NCBI GenBank assembly: GCA_007115705.1
Contig: QXEO01000728.1
Location: 124,001-188,000 of the forward strand
Reading direction: 5' to 3'
DNA length: 64,000 nucleotides
Source of the DNA: Dactylis glomerata
Taxonomy: Eukaryota; Streptophyta; Magnoliopsida; Poales; Poaceae
Shown: one piece after another, positions 21,050 through 31,991 of the stretch
Numbering within the stretch: the first letter of the stretch is position 1
Layout: every line of letters starts with the position of its first letter
Made by a program: the position numbers and the translations under genes
The notes under the pieces: generated by a model
The model's input: the letters and a program-made list of their open reading frames with translations, nothing else
What the model was told of the DNA's origin: nothing
Databases searched by the model: none

Positions 21050-21470
21050 AAAACACTCCTACATCATCAACACATCACAGTTTGCCATTCTAGCAAAGTT
21101 CTCCTCATGAACAAACATATGCAGTCTGCAATTCTATGAACATTTGAATGTCAGAAATTTGCGATCCAAGCATATGCTGTAGTCATAGAAAAAACACTCA
21201 CACATTCAAGACACCATAAATTTGAAATTCAAGCAATGCTCTCATAACACATGAAACATTTTTGCAACATCAAGAAGATGCCACAGTTTGCAATTCCAGC
21301 AATACTCTCATCATCCACAAAACATCCTTACACCATCAGAACACCATAATTTGCAACTCCAGAACATCCTTACACCACCGAGAAATTTGCCATTCTTCCA
21401 TACGCACGCAAAATATGCTCCTACACTACTACCAAGATAACCGCAACTTCCACTTCCAGCATTGCTCTCA
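21050..21470. repeat. Diverged minisatellite in the GeBP 3' flank
   Basis: About six imperfect units of 40-80 bp share the core 'CACCAT.A.TTTGCAATTC.AGCAAT.CTCTCATCA' in degraded forms (for example at about 21077, 21213, 21288, 21348 and 21384). They lie just downstream of the GeBP stop codon and so probably in its 3' UTR or terminator region. Confidence 0.5.
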
Positions 21471-21516
21471 TCAGTACCAATTTCAGGCGATCATCAGCAA
21501 GCTTCAGGTAAGCTCC

Positions 21517-22662
21517 TCATGCATCAACCAGGTCGAGCAGAGTCTTGGTCACCTCCTTGACCAGGTCAGCTTGGCGCATCTCCACCTTTACCTGCATCAC
21601 CCTCTGCTTCTTGATCCTCTCGTCCATGGAGCGCGCCTTGTCATCGTCCATCTTCCCGAACTCCCTCTTGCACAGGCCCGGGCGAGCCGCCTCCATCCCC
21701 TTCACCTCCTCTGCCAGGTACGGGTACAGCTCGCACATCTCCTCAAACCCCTTGCACCCATGACCGTTGGCCGCATTCCCCGCCGCCGCCGCAGCAGCAG
21801 CATCGCCAGCAGCAACGGGGGAGGAGGTCTTGATGCCGGGCCAGACGAGCTTGGAGAGGTCGAGGAGCCGGCGGTCGTGCTCCTTGCCCGGGAGCTCGCC
21901 CCTCTTGCTGAGCGTGAGGAACCGGGCCCTCAGGTTTCCGACCTTGGACTGGAGCTCCTTGCTGCCGTACTTCGGGTTGTCGAGCTTCCCGGCCAGGGCT
22001 TCCTCGAGCGCGTCAGGCTGCGGGAAGGCGCCGTGCTGCTTCTGGTGCGCCGCGAGGGCCTCGAGGATGCGCACCTCGTCGTCGGTGGACCAGATGCGCT
22101 CGCCTGGCTTCCTGGTCTCGGCCGCCGCCAGGGGCTTCTGGACCTCCTCCTCATTCTCTGGGGCAGGCTTCGGCGGCGGCGCCTCCTCATCCTCCTCGTC
22201 GCCGGAAGTGTCGGAGTCCTCCTTTTTCTGCGGCTGCGGAGACTGCTTCTTCGGAGCGGAGGGAGGGGCCGCGCGGGTAGGCTCCTCCTCCTCGTCTTCA
22301 TCCTTCTCGTCATCCCCCTCCTCCTCCTCGTCTTCGTCGCCGGAAGCGTCGGAGTCCTCCTTCTTTTGCGGCGGAGGAGGCTGGTTCTTGGGGGGCGCGG
22401 GGGCGGCGGCGGGGACGGGCTCCTCCTCCTCCTGATCATCATCCTCTTCATCAGAGGACTCCGCCTCCCCGACCTTCTGGGACAGCGCAGGCGTGTTCTT
22501 GAGGGCGGGGGTGGCGGCGGGGACGGGGGACTCGGCGATGGCATCTTCGGCATCGGAATCGTCGGAGCGCGAGCGCGAGCCGGAGAGGGTCTCATCGGAG
22601 GACTCAGCCGGCGGTGGAGGAGGCGGCGGGGCCGCCTTCTTCGCGGCGCGCTTCGGGGCCAT
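21517..22662 (-). CDS. GeBP-like (DUF573) transcription regulator
   Basis: An intact 381-residue frame in one exon. The N-terminal half (1-185) is Pro/Ala-rich with long acidic runs and a duplicated module (KKEDSDASGDE at about 100, KKEDSDTSGDE at about 146). The DUF573 domain spans about 188-283: RIWSTDDEVRILEALAAHQ, then PKYGSKELQSKVGNLRARF and KLVWPG. This non-canonical DNA-binding domain defines the plant GeBP/STKR family, nuclear regulators linked to cytokinin response and leaf hair genes. The C-terminus (about 310-380) is charged and helical, like the family's zipper-like dimerisation region. The ATG at 22662 is the first after an AACCCTAG element and gives a normal length. The plus-strand frame over the same bases is a GC shadow. 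Confidence 0.88.
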   Translation of the reverse strand: MAPKRAAKKAAPPPPPPPAESSDETLSGSRSRSDDSDAEDAIAESPVPAATPALKNTPALSQKVGEAESSDEEDDDQEEEEPVPAAAPAPPKNQPPPPQKKEDSDASGDEDEEEEGDDEKDEDEEEEPTRAAPPSAPKKQSPQPQKKEDSDTSGDEEDEEAPPPKPAPENEEEVQKPLAAAETRKPGERIWSTDDEVRILEALAAHQKQHGAFPQPDALEEALAGKLDNPKYGSKELQSKVGNLRARFLTLSKRGELPGKEHDRRLLDLSKLVWPGIKTSSPVAAGDAAAAAAAGNAANGHGCKGFEEMCELYPYLAEEVKGMEAARPGLCKREFGKMDDDKARSMDERIKKQRVMQVKVEMRQADLVKEVTKTLLDLVDA

Positions 22663-22671
22663 CGCCGGAGA

Positions 22672-22882
22672 CTAGGGTTGGATGATCGGGAGAGGAGGGT
22701 TTGTGTCTGCGGCGGCGGCGGCGGACTCGGGGGTTTTCTGACGGGGGAGAGTGGGGTCCTTATCTAGGGGAAGAATGGCATCAGCGTGCCCTCTACGATA
22801 CCCACTACGGGCTTACAAGGCCCAGATGGGCCGTCTCTCTAGCTTCCTCTGTCGTTTAGGTCTAGGGACTCCATTCGGCCCA
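22672..22882 (-). promoter_or_regulatory. Likely GeBP core promoter: telo-box-like plus site II elements
   Basis: AACCCTAG on minus (22672-22679) lies in the 5' leader. Upstream lie GGCCCA (22819-22824), TGGGCC (22827-22832) and GGCCCA (22877-22882). Site II motifs combined with a telo-box are the known pattern of TCP-controlled promoters of growth-linked plant genes. The 635-bp gap to the next gene must hold the whole promoter. Confidence 0.5.
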
Positions 22883-23297
22883 TCTTTATATCCCAGATGG
22901 ACCGTATCGCTACGATGCTGGAGCTTCGAAATGTTTTTTCTGCAGACTCTTAAAAAATGGTTTTTTGTGCAAAGAGTTCTGTTTTTTCTCCAAAGGAATT
23001 AAAAGGGTTTTATGGTGCAAAGTCTTGCCAGATTCGTCACTCCAATTGATCATTCTAGATATCAAACTGTGCAACCAGTTAAGCACGAATTAGCCGAAGC
23101 TCTTATGGAACTGATGATCATGGTTCAAACATTATTCTGTGCTGAATCATCGCAACCAACAACACAACAGCAAAAACAGGTTGCTGGACGCAGCCGCATG
23201 GTGGCAGCAGGATCGGGACACATACAGGTAAAAATAAAGGATCGAGACACACCGAAACAAAAAACCGTCAGTTCCCTCTTGGTAACACCGCAAGCTG

Positions 23298-24968
23298 CTA
23301 GGCCGACAGATGCACCAAGCTCGACGTATCGAAGAGCTCCATGAACCTCTGATCGGTTTTCCTCGCTTTCGCGGCCGCGAAATGCAGGTACTCTTCGAAG
23401 ACCGACGACAGGCGCCACCTCTGCAGCTTCCTCAGGCACCCCACCACGCAGCCGGTCCGATGCTGAAAGATGTAGAAAATGATAATTTTCAGAAAACTGT
23501 CGAATTTTGTAACAATCTGGAATGCAGTTCCTGCAGAATGATGAGTGCATATGCACCTTGCCTCTCTTGCAGTGGATGAGCACCGGGTGGTTTCTTACGT
23601 CTGAATCATGAAACAAGGAGAAAGATAAGAGATCGATTACAAGGGATGGTTAATTTGGTGTGACTATATTTGTGTCGTCATTCAGTAAAGATCTTTGTGA
23701 ATGCAGGAGTGATGTATACCTAGGATGACCTTGAGCGCCTCTCGGATGGTTTCTTCAGGGATGCCGACGAAGGGTTCCTGCAGCAACAGGGCACGTTTCA
23801 GTTATTTTTTCAGACAGAGCATATGCTGAGGAGTTATCAGGAATTCAGGATCGAAGAGACTGGCTAGTCTGCACGCATCCATCGATGGTTGTAAAGCTGG
23901 TCAGCTCGATCGTACGCGTGTTGTTAATAGCCGACCGCAGAAACTGTTAGCGAATGGCAAGTTTGCCAGCGTCGACGGCATTCAGCATTCCACTAGCTAG
24001 CAGGTGACGGCTTCGTGAGCAAGAGCCCGTAGTGGAATATGTTCTCTTTGAGTCATCGTTGCAGTGGATATATACTACTGCACAAGCAGTTGACAAATGG
24101 TGATCGGCAAGCAGACATGTAACAGTGCTAGTAAGTAGACGGTAGCATGCAAGTCAAAAAAAAAAGAGAGTAGACGGTAGCATGTCAGGTAAAAAGGTGA
24201 GCTAAGCGATCACAGTGGCTCTACTGAAAAAATTTAGAAAAATGGAAAGTGAACATATACGGTTATGCCCTATAGTCCTATACGCATTACTACTATATTG
24301 TTACAGTAAAGTTTGCCCCCGAAAAAATAGAGACAGAATGTCCATTTATTTCAGCTATGGGGAAATTATCGAAAGCAGCCTGTTCATCCACTGTAACTAA
24401 CTTTGATGATCATGCCACTAGCTCTTTTGATCCAAGGATTAGTTACTGTCGCATGTATGCAGAAAGCGCACCAGCCACCAAGCAAGCAAAAAAGAAGTTC
24501 GATGCAAAGATCGTTTCATCGATCTACGTACCTTGCGTCCTTGGATTCCGAATTGGTGGAGCTTGATCCCGCTGCGCCCGAGGAACCGCGCGCTCTCCTC
24601 CGGGTACGGCTCCGGGCACAGGTACCTGAACCAAGCAATATACACTGCGTCAGCGTCACCGCCGTTTAGAAAGTTCAGATAGCTGCCTGTCACTGTGTCA
24701 CAGGCTCGCAGCCAAATCGGGGAACTCACACGATGGAGCGCAGGTTGAGGGAGCCCAGGAACCGGAAGTTGGCCGCGGCGGGGAACCCCGAGCGGAAGAT
24801 GCCGTCGTCGACCATGGCGAAGTTGAGCGGCGGCACCAGTGGAGACACCTCGTCGTAGCCCGGAGCACAGCTGATGGCGAGCCTTCTCGGGTTCTTCCAT
24901 AGCTCAGTGCCTTCCTGCTGCTCCGCTTCGTCTTGGGTCCTCTGTCTTGGCGCAGCGTCCAGCTTCAT
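23298..24968 (-). CDS. Plant and fungi atypical dual-specificity phosphatase (PFA-DSP, SIW14-like)
   Basis: Five exons with GT-AG introns: 24968-24730, 24625-24532, 23777-23720, 23600-23557 and 23462-23298. Together they encode 199 residues with all phases consistent. Visible motifs: VPPLNFAMVDDGIFRSGFP, FLGSLNLRSIVYLCPEPYP, the short helix EPFVGIPEETIREALKVIL, and the CX5R loop HCKRGKHRTG with predicted nucleophile Cys141 and Arg147. The last intron splits that loop after Lys145. Family members dephosphorylate phosphotyrosine peptides weakly and inositol pyrophosphates strongly, acting in phosphate and stress signalling; substrate here is inference. Length and exon pattern look normal and I see no break. 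Intron 2 (24626-24729) and intron 3 (23720-side, 754 bp) contain no gene. Confidence 0.88.
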
Positions 24969-25065
24969 CGTTCGCGTCGCCGGAGCAGGAGGTGTTCGTG
25001 TCCGTGCGCGTGTTGCTGAGTGGGAGAGTGGGGTGTGGACGGAACGAGACTGTGAGACGGCCGGC

Positions 25066-25073
25066 TATATATA
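25066..25073 (-). promoter_or_regulatory. TATA box of the phosphatase gene
   Basis: TATATATA on the minus strand, about 98 bp upstream of the ATG at 24968, inside a GC-rich flank. This is a plausible distance for a leader of about 65 nt. Confidence 0.6.
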
Positions 25074-27008
25074 CCGGCGGTAGGAGATGCTGGGAAGAAA
25101 AGGTTGGCCATGTGATGGGTGGTGATTGGCCGGGAGAAATTTTAAGTGAAAGCGACAACTGACACGAACCCCTCTCGAGATATTGCTGACGATTGAGTCC
25201 GATGCGCAGTGATAATTGGTGGTCAGATTTTCACGGGACGTGGTGGTTCTGTTCTGGTTTGTCTGACGGACTGTAGCTCGGTTTACCAAGTTCAGTTCGA
25301 AGTTCGAACCCCATAGTTCCTATGCGACTGGAGATGGAGGACTGGAACGCCCCTGCTCCCCGCGGGCGCCCCGCGCCGGCGGCCGCCTCCTCCCGCCCAG
25401 CCACCCCCACCACCGTCACTGCTGCTGCGGCGGCCCTCCCCTGCCTCCTGCCACCTCCTCCCGCGCGCATTCCGGAGGGATTCGTGCCCCAGGTAATCTC
25501 CGTCACCACTGCCCCTGTTCCTGCAGATCCAGATCGCCGGGCGCCGCTCCCGCCGCCGCCGGCGCGCCCTGCTGCCTCCAACGTCCAGGAGGTGCCAGAA
25601 ACCCCCCCTGAGCTGCTGGGTCGTTCGTCTGCCCGGAAGCCACCTGGGCTTGCCGCGGGACGTTTCAATGCGGCGGGGGGTTGGTCGGGGCTAGCCAATG
25701 CCTTCAATGCTGCCCCAGCGGATCCTTCCCTGCCTCCATCACCTCAACCTTCAAGATGCTCGGGCCTCGAGACGGACAGGGCGCGGCATGGCCGTGCGTC
25801 GCATCCCCCATGCCGTTCGGCTTTGCCTTCAACGCGTCGGGCCTTCAATGCCGGCCAGCGACCCCCTCCTCCCTCGTGGCTGCTGGGACGCTGCTTCCGC
25901 TGCCTCTACAAAGGGAGATGGTGCCACAGAGCTAGCGAGTGCAGAGAACCTGTTAAGTGCAGGCGCTGCTTCCGCTCAGGACACCGCGCCTTCCATTGCC
26001 GCCACCCTGCTGAGCCTGAGCCAAGCCCGTCGACGATCTCGCCTGCGCCTGCGCGTCGCCCGTCCGCTGCTGCAGCTCAGAAGGCTGCTCCGCCGCTGCA
26101 AGACCTGCCTCGTGCTCCTGCGCTCCCTCAGCAGGACCGGCGTGAGCTGCCGCAATCCCCTCGCCAACCTGCAGCCGTCGCCATGCCTCGCCTTCCCGAC
26201 ATCGTCCGCACGCCGGAGAGCTTCGCCGTCATCCACGCCACTGCCGAGATGAACAATGAGGCTGCGAGGATGCTTTCCTCGGCGGCGTATGTCTGGTTCG
26301 AGCGGGAACCATCCCGCGACCCCCGGGGCGCCCTGACGCGCGCCATCGCCCTCACCTTCGGGGCCCTGCAGGAGGATGTCACCGTCACCGAGCACTACCC
26401 GGAGCCTTTCCTTGCCAGGTTTAAGTTCCCTCGCCACCGCGCAGCTGCCGTCTCTCGCCATGATTTCATGTTCGAGGGCTTGAAGGTGCAGGTCCGTCCT
26501 TGGAGGCTGGAGGACAACGCTGAGCAGGTCTCGATGCAACAGCACGTCAGGCTTTGCATTGAAAATGTCCCGCTCTACGCCTGGAACGACGGCTCGGCGC
26601 AGCAGGCAATCGGGAGCGCCTGCTCCCTGGACTACATCGAGGATCAATGCAAGACCAGGGAATACACCAAGGCGCTCTGCGTCTGGGCGTGGGTGGAGCG
26701 CCCGGCCTTGGTGCCGCTTGTCGGCTGGGTCACCTTGCCAGGTCCGGCGGGTGTGCCTGGCGTGCCGGAGCGTGGTCGCCGTGGCCTCCGGCGCCGCTGC
26801 ATCGTCCACCTCGACATCGTCGAGGACTTGACCGTGGAGGATGCGCCTATGCCCGGTCGTGGCGAGTGGAGGTGGGGTTACCTCGACGGCGAGCGGGTCA
26901 TGCGCGACCGGGCCGAGCGCATCGACGACCGCCGCGACGACCGACGCGACAGGGACCGGCGTGACGACGACGCTGACCGCGACCGTGATGGCCGGGGTCG
27001 CGCGGGTT

Positions 27009-30000
27009 TGTGACAACCTCAAATTTGATACAAATTCGAAGTGCCCGTTATGTATTCCACCACAATCCCAGAACCATTGTTGCGATATACATAACGTAGT
27101 TGGTAACCAGTTCCATAGACATTACAATACGATGATTCAAATACAATGGTCATAGAGACCAAGTTCATATTACAACACAACATAGCAGCGGAAATAACGT
27201 CTTCGGGTCCATGCCTTCACCCTACAGGCAATGGCGACTCATGGAGACGAGCTTAGTTCTGGTACTCTTCCACATACCCTTCCTCCTGGTATTCTTCCCC
27301 ATAGTCTGGCCAAGTTGATAGCCAGGGACACAGTCGTGAGTACATTGGATGCACTCGCAAACCATCTTATAAATGAAAAATGAAGTAGATATGCAAGGTT
27401 GATATGGTGGACTAAGCACTAAGTTTATTTGCAAAAGCTAGTTTTATTTCCCAAGAATGTTCATTGGTAGAAAAGGAGTTTAGTTCTCTAGGTTCAATCT
27501 AAAGAGGACTTCAACTATGTCAACATCATTGTCAAGTCAAGTCATTCACCAAGTTCACCATTGTCACTTTTAGTCCTGACAAAAGTCAAGTACAGCTTGC
27601 CAACCGTCCATGACCGCGGACGCGGCTATTCGAATAGTTTGAAAACCTCTGCAGAGGGGTACACTTTACCCACAATATTCGATACCTCTGCTGGGAGCAA
27701 TCCGCGGATCGTCATACACAAGTATGCGGGGTTCAGATAATCAAACAAACTCTTTCACTTGCCCACCCTAGTATAGGATCCTTTCCTAGAGCCCAGAATA
27801 CGGAATCCCCGCTCCGGTGCCTCTAGTTCTGCCCATCCCGGATGCCGGGTTAGTGGAATCCACCTGGTTCAGAAGTAGCCGCGCACGGTGTCCTTCCATA
27901 ACTATTTGATACAAGGCCTCCCATACTAAGATAAACAAGCTACGGATTAATCCCCTTCCCATACAGGGGTAATGTGGTTGTACGGTATAATTGGCTCCCA
28001 TGGTACATCACTCGTTGTCATTGAGAAATACATTTCATAGTTCTTAGTCAAGATTGATTTCCTTTCATAAAGCCATGGTGTAGGAGCAATCTCCAATTCA
28101 GGGTTCAAGTTCAGGTCACCACTTGTCCGATAGGGTTCCCCATATAGATGGCCTCAATATTATTAGCGACTAAGCAGCTACATTGAGTGATGAAACTACT
28201 AGGTATGGTTGGATAAACTCAACTTGATGCTCTTGCTAAGCAAGATATCAATTTACTTCTATCATTCTACTCTAGCAATTCAATCATGCAATTTACTTAA
28301 AACAAGTAGAATGCAATATTAAAACTAGGCATTGGGAGTATGAATCAAAAGATGGCTTGCCTTGGTTGGCAAAGTGTCCGGGGTACTCTTCTTCTTCTTG
28401 ATAATAATCCCCTCCAATATCCTCCTCGGCAACACTAGCGTCTAATAACGAATAAACACAAAGCACACAATCACTACACAATGCTAGCAACACACCAAGC
28501 ACCCATCTTTGTTTGCTAACAATAGCGTTTATGTTGCATTTTATGGTGTTGGATGGTAAGTTTTTCTTCTAAGTTTTCTTCAAGTGTGCAAGTTAGATTC
28601 TCTACTAAGTGTCATAAGTTGTTCACTTTCTAAGCATTGGTATTGGTTTTAGAGGTATTAATACTAGTTCAAGTGGGATGGATCCACTAAGTGATTTGGT
28701 AAAGAGGACAACTTAACTCTAAGTGTGCAATAGTGATCTATCATTTTATGCTACAAGATAGGATTGGGGTTAAGGTCTAATTGCTCACCTAATAGGGTTT
28801 GGGGTTGATTAGGGTTGACTAACAGTAAGAGGGGTCATTGGTGAGGTCACACTTTAATTTTCATGATTTTTGATGGCTTACTTAATTTTCTAGAAATATT
28901 CTATGGTTAATAAAGCTATGGTCACACTATTCATATCTCATTAAATTCCTAACTTATTTTGAATTCTAACCAGTTCTACTGTGTAGAGTATTTTACCAGC
29001 TTTCCAACGCGTATTTATTTGCTGGAAACGGATTTGTAAATCTCTTGGAATTTAAATTTGAAAATCACCTCTGAAACAGTTTTGAACTAATTCGAAAAGG
29101 CAGGAAAATAATAAAAATGAATCGGACCGAATCTAAACTATCTGGGCCCAATTCAGACAAAACCCGAACGGGCCGGCCCATACCGCTTCGCTGTGGCGGG
29201 AAAAGAATAAAAACGGGAGCTGACAGGTGGGGTCGCGGTGTCAGCTCACTTAACTATCCCGAATCGGTACGCTCCCGTTGGATCAAGATCCAACGGCGCC
29301 CAGTCGTCGTCTCCGCGGAACAGGCCAGAGGCTCACCGGCGTTGCAGTGAAGAGTGTTCGACGGCGAGGGAGGGTCGTAGAGGATGCAGAGCTTGGCGGG
29401 GATGACGCAGATCGGCCGCGGTTGCTCAACTCCTCCACCTTGCACCAGCAGCAGCTCCAGGGGTGGCCGGAATCTTCCCGAACGCGGCGGCGCTCCCGTG
29501 CAGAGATCGGATGCTTCCGATGGAGAGAGGAAGGGAGAAGAGCTGGGGTTGGTTGCGGTGGGGGTGTGAGTCTTCTGGGAGCGTCGACGGGGGTTTTTAT
29601 AGCCTCGGGAGGCCGGAAGCAAGGCGACCAGAGGGTGGCCAGTACGGGGGTCCTGGCGGCGTTTGGAGCTCGCTCCGGTCACGGCGGCCTCGGGGGTGTG
29701 CTGGGAGGGTGTCGGCATGGCTGCGGGAGGCTGTGTGCCTGCTCTGGCGAGGGCAGGGCGGTCGGCATCGAGCAGAGAAGAAGATGACTGGGAGGGGGCC
29801 CTGGGCGCAAACCTCGTCTTCCCTCCGCTTCTCCTGGCTTGGGTCGGGGCTGGGGGCACTGGAGTCGACCGTGGAGATGCCAAGGAGCATGGCTACAGGC
29901 GTGGAGCGAACCAGAACAGTGCAGCCACAGTAAAAATCGATTTGGTTTGATTTCTCTCTGCCAGTGTTCGACGAAATGCCCGCAAGAACTTGAAATTTGA

Positions 30001-30559
30001 ATTTTTGAAAATTTCCAGTTTGGGTGATCAACATATCGGCCCAGGTTTCCAAATATATTTTTGTTACCAAGAATGGTTCAGTTTTGCAGAAATTTATATT
30101 TCAAAATTGGATATGGTCCCTGTTTCAGATTCAAACTTTGGCAGATGATTGAGTCAAGCTCTGGGTTGAATTTTGAGTAGATTCTTGTTGGTTGAGTTAG
30201 TTTGTAACTTGGTTAAGCTCAACTAACAGGCCAAACATGAAGGTGGTTTACAGATTTCTTAATCTAAGGGCTCAAAGTGGTGTAGTCAAACAGATTTCCT
30301 AGATCATCTCAATCTTCTCCTTTTCTTTCTTATTTTTATTTCTGGTTTCTTTGCTTCTTATAATCTTTCTCCTTTGCTTCTGTTGGTTAACTTAGAATTA
30401 CTAGCCAATACACAATCAAAAATAACACACATGAAATCATAGAATACATAGAATAGAAAATACATGTATGCATGAAATAATGGATAAAAAGTTTTATCTT
30501 GGTCCAAAATTTGGCACTTTATTTAATAAGGAGTGGATTACAAATTCTGAGTTGTTACA
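27009..30559 (-). repeat. 3' LTR of the chromovirus
   Basis: 3,551 bp. The minus strand begins TGTAACAACTCAGAATTTG and ends GAGGTTGTCACA. It contains a TATA box at 29594-29601. Open frames inside it (for example 29254-29883 on minus) occur in both LTRs but show no domain. Confidence 0.93.
29594..29601 (-). promoter_or_regulatory. TATA box in the 3' LTR
   Basis: The minus strand reads TATAAAAA inside GGCTATAAAAACCCCC, about 0.95 kb from the start of the LTR. The same site in the 5' LTR would start the genomic RNA, so U3 is about 0.95 kb and R-U5 about 2.5 kb. Confidence 0.6.
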
Positions 30560-30576
30560 ATCTTCCCCCCTTAAAA
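30560..30576 (-). other. Polypurine tract of the chromovirus
   Basis: The minus strand reads TTAAGGGGGGAAGAT just before the 3' LTR. Confidence 0.8.
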
Positions 30577-30602
30577 AGAATCTCATCCCCGAGATTCACT
30601 AG

Positions 30603-31991
30603 TTAAGAACTGAAAAGATTGGGAAACTCTTTCTGAAGGTAATCTTCTCGTTCCCAAGTGGCTTCCTCTTCGGTGTGATGACTCCACTGAACTTTCAGAA
30701 ACTTGATGCTTCGGGTTCGAGTGGTTCTATAAGCTTCCTCGAGGATACGAATAGGTATTTCACGATAGGTCAAATCCTTGTTGATGTCCACAGAACGGTG
30801 ATCAATGTTCTTGAAAATTTCCGACTTCTCCGGCACTTCAAGACATTTCCGAAGTAAAGACACGTGAAAGACATCGTGCACTTCAGACAATTCCGGGGGC
30901 ATTTCCAACTGATAAGACACTTCTCCTTTGCGGTCTAGTATCTTGAATGGTCCAATATATCTTGGTGCAAGCTTTCTCTTTACTTGGAATCTTTGCATTC
31001 CCTTGAGAGGGGATACTCTGAGGTAAACAAAATCTCCACTCCGGAAGGTCAGTTCTCTACGTCTCTTGTCGGCATAACTCTTCTGTCTCGACTGGGCTGC
31101 CTTGAGATAGTCACGAATCATACGAACTTTCTCCTCGGCTTCTTGCAGAATGTCAGGTCCAAATATCTGACTGTCTCCGGTTTCTGACCAATTCAAAGGG
31201 GTACGACACTTTCTTCCATACAAAGCTTCAAATGGGGCCATTTGCAAACTGGCTTGATAGCTGTTGTTGTAGGAAAACTCCGCGAAAGGCAGACAATCTT
31301 CCCACTTAGCTCCATAAGCTAGAACACAGGCTCTCAACATATCTTCAAGTATTTGATTCACTCTTTCAGTCTGTCCATCAGTCTGAGGGTGGTAAGCGGT
31401 GCTGAAAGCTAATTTGGTTCCCAAGGTTTGATGTAAACTTTTCCAAAATCTTGAGGTGAATTGGGTTCCTCGATCGGAAACTATGGTTTTAGGGACTCCA
31501 TGCAAACTAACAATTCTGGATAGATACAGATCTGCTAGCTGTCCCGAGTTATAAGTGGTCTTGACAGGGATAAAGTGGGCAACTTTGGTCAGTCTATCCA
31601 CAATGACCCAAATAGAGTCATTTCCACGGCTAGACCTTGGAAATCCAGTGATGAAATCCATTCCAACAGATTCCCACTTCCATTCCGGAACTTGCAAAGG
31701 TTGCAGCAATCCCGCAGGACGTTGATGTTCAGCTTTGACTCTTTGGCAAATGTCACACTTAGCGATGAACGATGCAATCTCACGCTTCATTCCATGCCAC
31801 CAAAATTGTTCCTTCAGATCTTGATACATCTTAGTTCCACCGGGGTGAATGGAGTAAGGGGTCTCATGAGCTTCTTTCATAATCACTTCCTTTAATTCTG
31901 AATCAGCAGGCACACAAATACGTCCTTTATACCAAAGAACTCCTTGATCATCTTCCTCAAATCCTGGCACCTTGCCGGAACCAATTCTACG
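30603..31991 (-). pseudogene. Chromovirus pol, downstream part: integrase and chromodomain
   Basis: In the same frame as gag-pol but after its stop codon. Visible are the zinc-binding HHCC module (about 31890-31750, with CDICQRVKAEHQ), the catalytic core with residues in GMDFITGFPR, IVSDRGTQFTS and TERVNQILED, the GPY-type region (LAPRYIGPFKIL), and a C-terminal chromodomain (RILEEAYRTTRTRSIKFLKV, then EEATWERED). Integrase inserts the cDNA and the chromodomain steers it to marked chromatin. There are no other stops to 30603. Without readthrough it would not be made, hence pseudogene. Confidence 0.85.

Noticed and set aside
21262..22767. A 501-codon plus-strand open frame across the GeBP gene
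   Set aside because: It is antisense to a clear DUF573 gene. The Leu/Arg-rich translation is a by-product of GC-rich codons on the other strand.
25322..25333. ATG at 25322 as the start of LINE ORF1
   Set aside because: It lies in the 13-bp target duplication (25313-25325), so it is host sequence; the first Met inside the element is at 25334.
25976..27022. A 348-codon minus-strand frame over LINE ORF1
   Set aside because: No domain, very high Arg/Val/Ala content, and it lies opposite a recognised ORF1.
29254..29883. A 209-codon frame present in both chromovirus LTRs (also 38624-39253)
   Set aside because: Its ATG lies upstream of the LTR TATA box, it has no domain, and its conservation follows simply from the LTRs being near-identical.
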